A stretch of 52,456 bases of DNA from Flaviramulus sp. (GTDB lineage: Bacteria; Bacteroidota; Bacteroidia; Flavobacteriales; Flavobacteriaceae): positions 1-52,456 of the forward strand of contig JANQTJ010000017.1 of assembly GCA_030731745.1 (NCBI GenBank), read 5' to 3'. Below are positions 36,801 through 45,731 of this stretch, piece by piece (position 1 is the first letter of the stretch; every line of letters begins with the position of its first letter). The notes below the pieces were generated by a model, which saw nothing but the letters and a program-made list of their open reading frames with translations, did not search any database and was not told the origin of the DNA. A program made the translations under genes and the position numbers.

Positions 36801-37369
36801 TTTCTAAACCAGGTATTATTATGTTAGCTATATTCTTAAGCTTAATAGGTGTATTTGGTGGTATAGTAGCAACTGGAAGTTCATTTGTAATCATGATGAC
36901 TATGATGGGCATTATTTCCCTAGCAGGAATTGTAGTTAATAATGGCGTTGTACTTTTAGATTATACACAACTTTTAATTGATAGAAAAAAGGTTGAACAT
37001 AACTTAGAGGATAACCAATATATTGAAAATGATGAACTTTTAGAGGCTATTGTAAAAGGTGGAAAAGCACGTTTACGTCCTGTATTATTAACTGCCATAA
37101 CTACTATTTTAGGGTTAATTCCACTAGCAACAGGTTTAAATATCAACTTCTTTACATTATTTAGTGAATTTGATCCTAATATTTATATGGGTGGTGACAA
37201 CGTGATTTTCTGGGGACCATTAGCTTGGACCGTAATTTACGGATTATTTGTAGCTACCTTCTTAACACTTATTGTAGTCCCCATTCTATTTTATTTAGTT
37301 ACTAAATTTAAAATGTGGTTATATAGAGACAGCATAAGTATTGATAAAAAATTAGTTACTCAAGATTAA
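33866..37369 (+). CDS. RND family efflux permease (AcrB/HAE-like)
   Basis: 1167 aa inner-membrane pump. TM1 is at about 28-45, followed by the porter motif PRENFPEIKETKIYISSIYP and GNTAEDIEKLITDPIED. TM4 carries GLGMLVDNGIVVVENVYRLM with Asp 417; the adjacent residue is Asn 418 where AcrB has a second Asp, so the proton relay uses one Asp in this helix. The second half repeats the layout (GIISLAGIVVNNGVVLLDYT near 1013). Between the halves an extra pair of hydrophobic segments (about 515-555, IIKISIIMSSIGILIFAFGG) lengthens the cytoplasmic linker. The substrate is not predictable; the TetR context suggests a toxic compound or metabolite. The last gene of the operon. Confidence 0.95.
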   Translation: MTKNKKQKQVDKEFGLSSWAINNKTTMYVLIAVILFLGAGAYFNMPRENFPEIKETKIYISSIYPGNTAEDIEKLITDPIEDKLKTVSNVVEITSTSQEDYSIVIVEFDENISVEAAKQKVKDEVDSETSGEDWPTFNGAKVEPNVFDLSMSEEIPILNINISGDYPVDKLKEYGEYLEDQIESLQEIKQVDIRGAQEKEVEVAVDIYKMMAAQVSFDDIINTISRENMTMSAGNLITSGQRRTIRILGEIENPSELDNFVVKSERGNPIYLRDVAKVTFKDEDKTTYAREFGEPVVMLDVKKRAGKNMVAAAEQIQEIVKTAIKNVFPPDLKVTIANDQSSKTIGQVDDLVNNIIFGIILVVTVLMFFLGFKNALFVGFAIPMSMFMSLMILNYLGYTMNTMILFGLIMGLGMLVDNGIVVVENVYRLMEDEGMGRIEAAKKGIGEIAFPIIISTATTVAAFVPLGLWPGVMGQFMIYFPITLSVVLGSSLFVAIFFNSVMVSQFMTLEDKNMPLKQIIKISIIMSSIGILIFAFGGNYRGLGTLMVVTVCLLWIYRLFLRKWSNNFQNKTLPRLENFYEKSLRTSLSGKKPAIITIGTVVLLIIAFMGFGASIGSQRTKVEFFPDNTPNQIIVYIEYPEGTDIKKTNAITKDIEKRVYHILNDTAYIDGEFNFLTESAVSQVGEGAGNPQTDGGSAAEMPHRGKITATMREYKFRKGSDSNVLLKKIQEALKDIYPGVAISVEKDAVGPPAGYPINVELEGEDYSELIITAEKMRDFINTKNIQGIDELKIDVNKSKPSMQVHVDRKKAGELGVTSGQVGQQLRNSIFGAKAGIYKKDGEDYDIYVRFNEENRYNTSAIFNQKITFRDMATGQIKEIPVSAVAKQNNNSGFSAIKHKDVKRVVTLYSALAPGYTDAGAIVSQIKNEMQSFTEKPSNVKVDYTGQIEEQNKQMAFLMGAFFTGLGLIFFILIFQFNSISKPGIIMLAIFLSLIGVFGGIVATGSSFVIMMTMMGIISLAGIVVNNGVVLLDYTQLLIDRKKVEHNLEDNQYIENDELLEAIVKGGKARLRPVLLTAITTILGLIPLATGLNINFFTLFSEFDPNIYMGGDNVIFWGPLAWTVIYGLFVATFLTLIVVPILFYLVTKFKMWLYRDSISIDKKLVTQD

Positions 37370-37387
37370 ATTGTTTACTAATTAAAT

Positions 37388-37416
37388 AAAAAAAGCCTCA
37401 ACAATTGTTGAGGCTT
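37388..37416 (-). terminator. terminator after dabA
   Basis: Perfect inverted repeat AAGCCTCAAC-AATT-GTTGAGGCTT (37393-37416). On the minus strand it runs into seven T (37388-37394), so it ends the dab operon. On the plus strand it lacks a T run but may still help to stop the pump transcript. Confidence 0.85.
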
Positions 37417-37443
37417 GTCCGCTATTAATCATCCTAAAAACAA

Positions 37444-39831
37444 CTATGCGAATTGGGCTGCATCAATTTTAATATTAACTTTTTGAGTATTCATAATTTT
37501 ATGCTTATGAGCACCTTTCCAATTCAGATTTTTACCATAATTATAAACGCCATTTTTATCTAAAGGATCCATTACCATTAAATAAATCCACTCGTTATCA
37601 AGTAAATTTTTCAGATGTTCATTTCTTAAAAGGATTTCAGTTACCCTAGTTAAAGGTGCTTGTATCATAACCGATAACCTTAAAGGTTGATGGTACATTT
37701 CTGAATCTGAACTCATTAATGATTGTAATGGAAGTCCTATTTTTACATCACCTCCATTACCTTGAACCACTCCAAACTTACCAGTAACATTATGTGTTAT
37801 TTTAGTGCCGCTACCAAAAACTTGGTTATCAACAGTAGAAAAATAATAGTGGTTGTTAATCCACTGAGTGACCACCATTGGTCCTTGCATAATACCTTCT
37901 AATGCTTTACCACTTTCATCCATTTCCCAATTATAAGAATGTAAAAAACAACGCCCTTCTAAGTTATTGTTTTTAGTCAACTCTCTTGGGCCAACTATAA
38001 AACCTGCATTTTTAGCTAAGCCCCATTCTGGTCTTGTTTCACCCCAATTGTTAGCCTTCTTTTGAGCCAAAGCCACACTATTTATTTCAGCTCCTAATCG
38101 TTCCTTTGTGGCTGTTTGTTGAGCTTGTAATAAATCAAATTTTAATTTTTCTAAAGCTTCCTTTTGAGTATTCGAAACCTCAGAATCAAATATTACAATT
38201 TCATCTGTTGTTGTATTGTGTTCTGCTCCAATAAAAATTGTATTCTTAGGAATTTCAATATGATGATGTTCTTTTAGAGCTTGTTTTACAGCTTTCATAT
38301 TGGCTAACTTAGCTAACATTCTTGCATTATGTCTTCCTGGACTTGCAGCACATGCGCCACAATCCAAACTAGAACCAAAAGGATTGTTTACTGAGTGACT
38401 TCCATGACCTACAAACAACACTAAAGGTGCAAAATTTCTCCATCCCAATAAGTCAAAAGCAGATTTTACAATAGCAACTTTTTCTTCCAAAGGAATATTT
38501 AGATTGTTATGATTATTTGAACGGATCTTTTCAATTTGAGGCTCGCAAATAGATTCAAAATCTGGTGCATTCTTTTTATTAAGTCTATAAAAATAAGCGG
38601 GTTTCAGTGTTCTTGCTATTAAAGACATCCCATAAAAAATTCCAGAACCTTCAACATAACCAAAAGCAGAAGGTAACATATTTTTCATTCTTTTCAAAAA
38701 ATAATTTTTGAACTTTTCGACTTCATTTTTTTGTTTATTAGCTTCAACTTCATTTAATTTATTCTCTTGAGCAACTTCTGTTACATGATAACTTGAGTTT
38801 AAAATTGGTGGGCAAGATTTTCGAATTAATCCATCGTTTAAATTTTCGTAATCCATTGCAATTCCAAAAAATCCAGCATAACCAAAAGTTTCGTAATTTC
38901 CTTTGTTTTCAATATTTCTTCGGATAAGTTCAGATCTGGTATCTATACAAAAAACCAATTGAGCATCTGAAATATTTGTTTGGTTTTTTAAACTGCTTGT
39001 TTCTATCTGTTTTGTTTCTAATTGGTTTACAAGCTTATTTTGCCAACTTTTTTCCCATGCTTTAAGAAAAGTAAGTTGAAGTTTAGTAATAGCCGTATTT
39101 GTTAACTCATTATCGTTTTTAGGAAAAATTTCAGCTTTTATTTTTTGGGCAACCCAAAGTCTTACCGCTAAATAATCTTGTAATGTTATAGGGTAAGCTT
39201 GTTGCCATTCAGAGTTTGAATTACTACGATAATTTATATATCCGGTCCATCCAGGTAAAGCGGCTAAATGAGCTATAAAGATTTTTGTGTAATCTGCTTT
39301 AGAATAATTTTTTAATAACTCATCCAAAGCTTCAGTACTAGTTTTTGGAATATCGTTAATATGCAGTTTTGGTATATCATTATCATAAGCTGCAAGCTTT
39401 CTCCAAGCCTTATAAAATCCCTGATTTTTATTTGGCATTTCCCATTCTGCTAATCCTTCATCTATAAAAGCAGATAACCATTTTGCCATAATTAAGTCTA
39501 ATTCATGATTCTTGTTTTTATATAGACCTGTTTTGAACGATTCCATTTCATTTAAATAATACTCTGGAGATTCTGAAAGTTGATACTCTTCAAGCAACTT
39601 TAAAAGTTGATTTTTATCAATATCTCCTTTTTCCCAAGCTTGACGATAAAGAGAAGTTTCAGGAAACATCTTTGCATTAAGATGCTTTCCAGCATGTTTT
39701 ATTGCTATTTCAAAAGGCATTTGTTCGTATCCTGATAAAGGATTAGAGGTTACAAAAGAATATAATGGCCATGTTTTACCTATTACTTGAGACGCCTCCT
39801 TTATACTATTTTTAATATTTAAATTAATCAT
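37444..39831 (-). CDS. dabA: inorganic carbon transporter subunit DabA (DUF2309)
   Basis: 795 aa, cytoplasmic face of an energy-coupled CO2-to-bicarbonate trap. The four residues of the carbonic-anhydrase-like zinc site are present: Cys about 294 and Asp about 296 in LVFCIDTRSEL, His about 473 in VGHGSHSVNNPFGSS, and a Cys 15 residues later in LDCGACAASPGRHNARM. The spacing matches the known Cys-Asp-His-Cys site of DabA. It lies 2 nt after dabB in the operon small gene, small gene, dabB, dabA. In heterotrophs DAB supplies bicarbonate for carboxylases such as PEP carboxylase or acetyl-CoA carboxylase. No carboxysome or RuBisCO is in the window. Confidence 0.93.
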   Translation of the reverse strand: MINLNIKNSIKEASQVIGKTWPLYSFVTSNPLSGYEQMPFEIAIKHAGKHLNAKMFPETSLYRQAWEKGDIDKNQLLKLLEEYQLSESPEYYLNEMESFKTGLYKNKNHELDLIMAKWLSAFIDEGLAEWEMPNKNQGFYKAWRKLAAYDNDIPKLHINDIPKTSTEALDELLKNYSKADYTKIFIAHLAALPGWTGYINYRSNSNSEWQQAYPITLQDYLAVRLWVAQKIKAEIFPKNDNELTNTAITKLQLTFLKAWEKSWQNKLVNQLETKQIETSSLKNQTNISDAQLVFCIDTRSELIRRNIENKGNYETFGYAGFFGIAMDYENLNDGLIRKSCPPILNSSYHVTEVAQENKLNEVEANKQKNEVEKFKNYFLKRMKNMLPSAFGYVEGSGIFYGMSLIARTLKPAYFYRLNKKNAPDFESICEPQIEKIRSNNHNNLNIPLEEKVAIVKSAFDLLGWRNFAPLVLFVGHGSHSVNNPFGSSLDCGACAASPGRHNARMLAKLANMKAVKQALKEHHHIEIPKNTIFIGAEHNTTTDEIVIFDSEVSNTQKEALEKLKFDLLQAQQTATKERLGAEINSVALAQKKANNWGETRPEWGLAKNAGFIVGPRELTKNNNLEGRCFLHSYNWEMDESGKALEGIMQGPMVVTQWINNHYYFSTVDNQVFGSGTKITHNVTGKFGVVQGNGGDVKIGLPLQSLMSSDSEMYHQPLRLSVMIQAPLTRVTEILLRNEHLKNLLDNEWIYLMVMDPLDKNGVYNYGKNLNWKGAHKHKIMNTQKVNIKIDAAQFA

Positions 39832-39833
39832 AA

Positions 39834-41270
39834 TTACTTTGATTTATACATTAAAACAGTTTTTTTACTTGGTTGAGATATGTTAAGTAATTTTACATAT
39901 AACCACGGATATTTGCGATAAATTCCTAATTTCATTACGAAAAAACCTACTAAGAAAACAGCTCCAAATACTATTTGTATAGCAGATAGAGATAATGGCT
40001 CAGCCACCATTGGCATATCGCTCATTAAAACTGTTACAGCGTTATACATAAAAGCATAAGTTGCTATACCTACTAAAAATAATGCTGGTGGTAAAAATGC
40101 TTTTTGAAAAACACTCAAACTTTGCTCTTTTACAATATTATAAGTTACTTGTCCAACAGTAATTGCTACTATTAAAGTTAAAAAAACACCACTATTTAAA
40201 TCTGTTCCTTTTCCTGTTAAGTAATTAAAAAGAAAAGCACCCATCAATCCAAATAAAACAACTACTAAAGCTTGCATTGGTTTTATTGTAATGTTAGGGT
40301 TTTTTTGAGGTTTTATTAATTCTATTTGTTCTCCTGAAGATAAAAATAGATATGCTTTGTAAAATCCATGAAGAATTAAATGAACCACCGCGGCATTAAA
40401 AAACCCCAGACCGCATTGCATAATCATAAAACCCATTTGAGCAATAGTAGAGCATGCTAGTTTTTGTTTTACATTTACTTGCAAAAGTTTAGTGAATTGA
40501 GCTATTACAGCTGTTAAACCTCCAATTATGAATAAAATTATTAATGTATTTGATGCAAATAAAACTGTTGAGAATAATGCCAATAAAATACCCGAGCCGT
40601 TTACAAATCCTGCATGCATTAATGCAGAAGCTGGCGTAGGCGAGGTCATGGCAGATAACAACCACCTGTGAAAAGGATAAATAGCTGACTGAATTATGGC
40701 TGCTATTATAATGGATAAAGCAGATATTAAGGTAATATGTTTTGGTAAATCATCAACTTTATCAATAATATTATTTAAGGTAAAAATATCTAGTTGAAAT
40801 GCTAAAATCAATAATCCAAGGCTTAGAAAAAAAGTGCCTACAAGAAAATATTTAAAGGCAAATTTAGAAGCTTCTTGTGCTTCGCCCCATTTAGAATCTA
40901 CACCAATAAGCCTTGACATAAAAAATCCCATAAAAAACCATGTGGCAATTAAAAGTGCTATATGATTAGACATTACAAATAATAATATCGACAGAGTGAA
41001 GCCTATACTTATCAATGAAAATTTAGTTTGATATTTAAACCCTTCCAAATAGTTGAAGCTATAACTTCTTATTAGAGCACTAAAAAAGCTTACTACAGTC
41101 CAAATAAGAATTGTAAATCCGTTTATTTTAATTATCCTTTCATATTCCCAACTAGGAATATTTTTAAAATTTAATATTAAAAAAATAAGATTCGCTGCAA
41201 AAAAAAGCCAAAGTATAGCTGTAATTCCCTTGCTAACAAATTTTAAATTACTATTTTTTACTGTCATCAT
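39834..41270 (-). CDS. dabB: DabB, NuoL/MrpA-type proton-conducting membrane subunit
   Basis: 478 aa with about 13 hydrophobic helices. It belongs to the antiporter-like family of complex I subunits: FKYFLVGTFFLSLGLLILA near 140, HRWLLSAMTSPTPASALMHA near 200 (the conserved TP..ASALMHAG helix), CSTIAQMGFMIMQCGLGFF near 277 and AVVHLILHGFYKAYLFLSSG near 297. With DabA it forms the two-component DAB carbon pump, in which it conducts the driving cation. Its start overlaps the stop of the small upstream gene by one base (TAATG). No other complex I or Mrp genes are adjacent, which rules those complexes out. Confidence 0.93.
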   Translation of the reverse strand: MMTVKNSNLKFVSKGITAILWLFFAANLIFLILNFKNIPSWEYERIIKINGFTILIWTVVSFFSALIRSYSFNYLEGFKYQTKFSLISIGFTLSILLFVMSNHIALLIATWFFMGFFMSRLIGVDSKWGEAQEASKFAFKYFLVGTFFLSLGLLILAFQLDIFTLNNIIDKVDDLPKHITLISALSIIIAAIIQSAIYPFHRWLLSAMTSPTPASALMHAGFVNGSGILLALFSTVLFASNTLIILFIIGGLTAVIAQFTKLLQVNVKQKLACSTIAQMGFMIMQCGLGFFNAAVVHLILHGFYKAYLFLSSGEQIELIKPQKNPNITIKPMQALVVVLFGLMGAFLFNYLTGKGTDLNSGVFLTLIVAITVGQVTYNIVKEQSLSVFQKAFLPPALFLVGIATYAFMYNAVTVLMSDMPMVAEPLSLSAIQIVFGAVFLVGFFVMKLGIYRKYPWLYVKLLNISQPSKKTVLMYKSK

Positions 41271-41473
41271 TAAGTTTTAAAAAAATTAAGTTTATTAGAA
41301 GTTTTTCTTTGCGCTTTACAGCGCATTCTTGCAATAAATACAATTGTTAAAATAAAGCTGCATACTAATATTTTATCCAAAAAGACAGAATCTTGAATGT
41401 ATGCAAATATTATAAACATCAATAGAAATAACATACCCATAATCGGCAGTACTATAGATTTTAGTGTTTGCAT
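41270..41473 (-). CDS. small two-helix membrane protein of the dab operon
   Basis: 67 aa from ATG 41473 (MQTLKSIVLPIMGMLFLLMF); an in-frame TTG at 41500 would overlap the previous gene by 20 nt, so I prefer the ATG, which lies 7 nt after the previous stop. Two hydrophobic helices (about 7-25 and 33-50) are followed by a basic tail (ARMRCKAQRKTSNKLNFF). The stop overlaps the dabB start (TAATG). No family is known to me. The tight coupling suggests an accessory subunit of the carbon pump. Confidence 0.65.
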   Translation of the reverse strand: MQTLKSIVLPIMGMLFLLMFIIFAYIQDSVFLDKILVCSFILTIVFIARMRCKAQRKTSNKLNFFKT

Positions 41474-41480
41474 TTGTTTA

Positions 41481-41798
41481 TTATTTATTGTTGTCTGCAA
41501 GAGTGATTTCTAAAACACCATTAATTTTCAAATTACTATTTAGTTTTCTTGAGTTATTTATAAACTCTTTAGCAATTTGCTTTTCTTTTTCAAGTTGTGA
41601 AATACGATTATCTAATTCGTCTGAATTGCATTTGTGATTGCCTTCCCATTGTTGAAGTCTTTGGATTTTATGAAAATTAATTTTTTCATCTATTAAAGCC
41701 ATTATTACATGTGAGGCTTCTGATGGTGTAAACTCTCCTTTTACCAATTGGATTTTTTGTTTAGTTGTTTGAGATGTCATTAATTCTTGTGTTTCCAT
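41481..41798 (-). CDS. hypothetical soluble protein, first gene of the dab operon
   Basis: 105 aa, hydrophilic, with no signal peptide. It has a helical middle (ASHVIMALIDEKINFHKIQR), a QQWEGNHKC stretch and a likely coiled coil (DELDNRISQLEKEKQIAKEF), ending SNLKINGVLEITLADNNK. No enzyme motif is visible. Its position as leader of small protein, dabB, dabA points to regulation or assembly of the pump, but this is inference. The gene begins 291 nt from the window's next plus-strand promoter region. Confidence 0.65.
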   Translation of the reverse strand: METQELMTSQTTKQKIQLVKGEFTPSEASHVIMALIDEKINFHKIQRLQQWEGNHKCNSDELDNRISQLEKEKQIAKEFINNSRKLNSNLKINGVLEITLADNNK

Positions 41799-42125
41799 TG
41801 TAAGTTTTTTAATGAGTTAGAAAAATATTCACTGCAAATATTAAACATATTATCCATTAGAATTTATTTATATTTATTATGTAATATATAAATAATATTA
41901 ATGTTTAGGTTTTTAAAATACTATAAGGAAAGTTTGAATTCAACTAGATTTCAGTATATTAATTTGGATATACAGAAACAATAAACTGAAATGATTTGTT
42001 TAAAATTGAAAATTAACCCATGAATTTTCAATATTTATATTTTAATTAATTATCCCATTAAAAAAAATAACTTATGAATTCAAACTCTATTGTATTTGAT
42101 TAAATTTGCACAACAAAATTTTACT
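41799..42125. promoter_or_regulatory. divergent regulatory region between the dab operon and aspS
   Basis: 327 nt, very AT-rich, no ORF. Near aspS a -7 element TAAATTTG sits at 42101-42108 without a TTG at the right distance. For the dab side the minus strand has TAATATTTG near 41835-41845, one base off consensus. Runs such as 41866-41905 are near-palindromic AT sequence. Nothing more specific is visible. Confidence 0.4.
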
Positions 42126-43880
42126 ATGTACAGAAGTCATACTTGCGGAGAATTAACAGCATCACAAATAAACACAGAAGTAACCTTAGCAGGTTGGGTT
42201 CAAAAATCAAGAGATAAGGGTTTTATTGTTTGGATAGATTTACGCGACCGTTATGGTATTACCCAATTGGTTTTTGATGAAGAAAGAACATCTAAAACAC
42301 TGATTGAGCAAGCACAAAACCTTGGGCGTGAATTTGTAATTCAAGTTAAAGGCGTTGTGATTGAACGTGCTTCAAAAAATCCCAATATGCCAACTGGTGA
42401 TATTGAAATCCTAGTTTCAGAATTAAACATTCTTAATGAATCTCTTTTACCGCCTTTCACAATTGAGGATAAAACTGATGGTGGTGAAGATATTAGAATG
42501 AAATATAGATATTTAGATATCCGAAGAAACCCAGTGAAAAACAGTTTGATTTTTAGGCATAAAGTAACTCAAGAAGTTAGAAACTATTTATCTAAAGAAG
42601 GTTTTATAGAAGTTGAAACTCCGTATTTAATAAAATCAACTCCAGAAGGTGCTCGCGATTTTGTTGTCCCTTCTCGAATGAACGAAGGACAATTTTACGC
42701 ACTACCTCAATCACCTCAAACTTTTAAGCAACTCCTTATGGTAGGTGGTATGGATAAATACTTTCAAATTGTAAAATGTTTCAGAGATGAAGATTTACGT
42801 GCTGATAGACAACCAGAGTTCACTCAAATAGACTGTGAAATGGCTTTTATTGAGCAAGAAGATATATTAAATGCTTTTGAAGGATTGACGCGTCATTTAT
42901 TAAAAGAAGTAAACGGTGTTGAAATCGATAAATTTCCAAGAATGCTTTATGATGATGCCATGAAAAAATATGGTAATGATAAACCAGACATTCGTTTTGG
43001 AATGGAGTTTGGTGAACTTAATGCCGTTACACAACATAAAGCTTTTGGCGTTTTTAATAGCGCAGAATTGGTAGTTGGTATTGCTGTTCCTGGGGGAAAC
43101 GCTTATACCCGTAAAGAAATAGACCAATTAATTGAATGGCTAAAACGACCTCAAATTGGTGCTTTAGGAATGGTTTATTGCCGTTGTAACGAGGATGGAA
43201 CTCACAAATCTTCAGTCGATAAGTTCTATGAAGAAACCGATTTAGTAAAATGGGCAGAAATTACAGGTGCAAAAGCTGGTGATTTAATTTGTGTGCTTTC
43301 TGGAGCAACTCATAAAGTTAGAACACAATTAAGCGCCTTACGCATGGAATTAGCTGAGCGTTTGAGCCTAAGAAACCCCAAAGAGTTTGCACCACTTTGG
43401 GTAATGGATTTCCCACTTTTAGAATGGGATGAAGATACAGAACGTTATCATGCCATGCACCATCCATTTACATCTCCAAAGCCAGGGCAATTAGAATTAT
43501 TAAAAACTAATCCTGGAAAAGTTAAAGCTAATGCATACGATTTAGTATTAAATGGCAATGAAATTGGTGGCGGATCCATACGTATTCATGACAAAGAAAC
43601 TCAGTCTTTAATGTTTGATTATTTGGGATTTACACCCGAAGAAGCTAAAACTCAATTTGGATTTTTAATGGATGCCTTTCAATACGGTGCTCCACCTCAT
43701 GGAGGCTTGGCTTTTGGATTGGATAGACTGGTTGCTATTTTAGGCGGGCAAGAAACAATAAGAGACTTTATTGCATTTCCAAAAAATAATTCTGGGCGTG
43801 ATGTAATGATTGATGCACCTGCACCAATTGATGATAAACAACTAGAAGAATTGAGCTTAAAGCTTAATTTAAAATCATAA
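42126..43880 (+). CDS. aspS: aspartyl-tRNA synthetase
   Basis: 584 aa from ATG 42126 ([15 protein letters not shown]); the upstream in-frame start at 42090 would include the -7 element. Bacterial-type class IIb enzyme: OB fold with [20 protein letters not shown] near 18, catalytic motif 1 around [20 protein letters not shown], motif 2 [20 protein letters not shown] near 217, the GAD insertion domain about 285-410, and motif 3 [15 protein letters not shown] near 535. Because asnS is also present, charging of tRNA-Asn by this enzyme is not needed. A terminator follows directly. Confidence 0.97.
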   Translation: MYRSHTCGELTASQINTEVTLAGWVQKSRDKGFIVWIDLRDRYGITQLVFDEERTSKTLIEQAQNLGREFVIQVKGVVIERASKNPNMPTGDIEILVSELNILNESLLPPFTIEDKTDGGEDIRMKYRYLDIRRNPVKNSLIFRHKVTQEVRNYLSKEGFIEVETPYLIKSTPEGARDFVVPSRMNEGQFYALPQSPQTFKQLLMVGGMDKYFQIVKCFRDEDLRADRQPEFTQIDCEMAFIEQEDILNAFEGLTRHLLKEVNGVEIDKFPRMLYDDAMKKYGNDKPDIRFGMEFGELNAVTQHKAFGVFNSAELVVGIAVPGGNAYTRKEIDQLIEWLKRPQIGALGMVYCRCNEDGTHKSSVDKFYEETDLVKWAEITGAKAGDLICVLSGATHKVRTQLSALRMELAERLSLRNPKEFAPLWVMDFPLLEWDEDTERYHAMHHPFTSPKPGQLELLKTNPGKVKANAYDLVLNGNEIGGGSIRIHDKETQSLMFDYLGFTPEEAKTQFGFLMDAFQYGAPPHGGLAFGLDRLVAILGGQETIRDFIAFPKNNSGRDVMIDAPAPIDDKQLEELSLKLNLKS

Positions 43881-43885
43881 AAATC

Positions 43886-43911
43886 AAATCCTGCTATGAG
43901 CAGGATTTTTT
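43886..43911 (+). terminator. rho-independent terminator after aspS
   Basis: Perfect 10-bp stem AAATCCTGCT / AGCAGGATTT with an ATG loop and a T run to 43911, five nt after the aspS stop. Confidence 0.9.
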
Positions 43912-43925
43912 AGTAACTTTATAAT

Positions 43926-45713
43926 ATGCCTTTTAACTTTAAAAGTCTGTTACGCAAATTTTTAATTTGGAAATATAAACATATTTCTGAAAGGAATTTT
44001 ATATATGCACTCAGTATATTGGTTGGTTTTCTTGCTGGTATAGGCACTGTTACCTTAAAAAACATAACACATTATATAAGACTACTTTTTGAATTAAGCT
44101 TTTTAAAAAATTATCAAAATTCATTGTATTTTATTTTTCCAATTATTGGGCTTCTTTTAGTTTATATAATTAAGCAAGTTTGGTTAAAAAAACACATTGG
44201 ACATGGTATTTCTTCAACTCTTTATGCCATTTCAAAACTAAATGGTATTATCCCAAGATACAATATTTATGCAGCCTTAATTACAGCGCCTCTAACTGTT
44301 GGGTTTGGTGGTTCTGTTGGTTTACAAGGTCCAGCTGTAAGTGTAGGATCTGCCTTAGGTTCAAATGCTGCTCGTTTGTTTCACATGAACACCAAAACGA
44401 GAATGCTTCTAATTGGTTGTGCTTCTGCCGGCGCTATGGCTTCCATGTTTAAAGCGCCAATAGCAGCCATCATTTTCGCAATAGAAATTTTTAGTTTAGA
44501 TATAGCTTTTACATCATTAGTTCCCCTTTTATTAGCCTCTGTATCTGCTGTTTTAACATCATATATGTTTTTAGGAACAGAAGTGTTATTAAGGTTTGAA
44601 TTAACAGATAAATTTCAAGTAAATGATATTGTATTCTATGCTATTCTTGGTATAGTTACGGGGCTTGCTTCTGTATATTTTTCCAAAGTTTTTTTTGGTA
44701 TTACTAACTTTTTTAAAAAATTTGAAAGTAGAGCAAAACGCCTATTAATGGGGGGATTAGCTATAGGTACCATGTTATATTTTATACCACCACTTTACGG
44801 TGAGGGTTATGGTATTATGAATAATTTACTTAAAGGCGACCATTTAGCAGCTATTGGTTTAACTCCTTTTAACTTAGATTTATCAAACATTTGGATTGTA
44901 ATTGGTTTATTATTAGGCATCGCTATTTTTAAGGCCATTGCCATGACTACTACTTTTGGAGCTGGCGGTGTTGGAGGAGTTTTTGTACCTACATTAGTGA
45001 TGGGAAGCGCTATTGGCAATGCCTTTGCTAAAATAATTAATAACATTGGTTTAGATTTTCAAGTTTCTGAATCAAATTTTACACTTATCGGGATGACTGG
45101 CTTGATGGCAGGTGTTTTACATGCTCCATTAACAGCTATCTTCTTAATTGCTGAAATTACTGGCGGGTATGAATTGTTTATTCCTTTAATGATAGTTTCT
45201 GCTATATCATTCGCTATAACAAAATACTACATTTCTCATTCCATTTATACACTTAAACTTGCAGAGCGAGGAGAACTTATGACGCACGATAAAGATCAAA
45301 ATGTGCTTATGGTTTTAGATATTGATAAAGTTATTGAGACCAATTTTATTGTGTTAAAACCTGATATGAATCTTGGTGATATTTTAACAAAAGCGGTAGC
45401 AAAATCTTCAAGAAACCACTTCCCTGTTGTTAACAATAATGATGAGTTTCTGGGAGTTATACGTTTAGATGATATAAGGCATATGATGTTTGATTCAGAT
45501 TTATATAACAAGGTTGACGCCTCCAGTTTGATGCATGCTGATGCTGGAATTATTAATTATGACGAAGATTCTATGAACGACATCATGAATATTTTTAAAT
45601 CCAGCGGTGCTTGGAATTTACCTGTTATTAAAAATGGTAAATATTACGGTTATATCTCTAAATCTAAATTGCTAACAGCGTACAGACAGCAATTAATTAA
45701 TTTCACCAAATAG
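43926..45713 (+). CDS. CLC-family chloride channel with C-terminal CBS pair
   Basis: 595 aa. The membrane domain (about 20-430) has the CLC signatures IGHGISSTLYAIS near 84, GSVGLQGPAVSVGSALGSN near 129, KAPIAAIIFAIEIFSLDI near 177 and GAGGVGGVFVPTLVMGSAIG near 345, plus Tyr in GGYELFIP near 417. Two CBS domains follow (about 455-515 and 525-590), a nucleotide-sensing region. Compared with E. coli ClC, the external gating glutamate (E148) is Gln 134 and the internal proton glutamate (E203) is Ile 188. The missing pair predicts a chloride channel rather than a Cl-/H+ antiporter. The gene starts 14 nt after the aspS terminator; the short downstream membrane gene may be co-transcribed. Confidence 0.93.
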   Translation: MPFNFKSLLRKFLIWKYKHISERNFIYALSILVGFLAGIGTVTLKNITHYIRLLFELSFLKNYQNSLYFIFPIIGLLLVYIIKQVWLKKHIGHGISSTLYAISKLNGIIPRYNIYAALITAPLTVGFGGSVGLQGPAVSVGSALGSNAARLFHMNTKTRMLLIGCASAGAMASMFKAPIAAIIFAIEIFSLDIAFTSLVPLLLASVSAVLTSYMFLGTEVLLRFELTDKFQVNDIVFYAILGIVTGLASVYFSKVFFGITNFFKKFESRAKRLLMGGLAIGTMLYFIPPLYGEGYGIMNNLLKGDHLAAIGLTPFNLDLSNIWIVIGLLLGIAIFKAIAMTTTFGAGGVGGVFVPTLVMGSAIGNAFAKIINNIGLDFQVSESNFTLIGMTGLMAGVLHAPLTAIFLIAEITGGYELFIPLMIVSAISFAITKYYISHSIYTLKLAERGELMTHDKDQNVLMVLDIDKVIETNFIVLKPDMNLGDILTKAVAKSSRNHFPVVNNNDEFLGVIRLDDIRHMMFDSDLYNKVDASSLMHADAGIINYDEDSMNDIMNIFKSSGAWNLPVIKNGKYYGYISKSKLLTAYRQQLINFTK

Positions 45714-45731
45714 TTTTAAAGATCATTAATT

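Noticed and set aside
39834-41270. Complex I subunit NuoL or an Mrp antiporter subunit
   Set aside because: It stands alone beside a DUF2309 gene with a full DabA zinc site, which defines the DAB pair.
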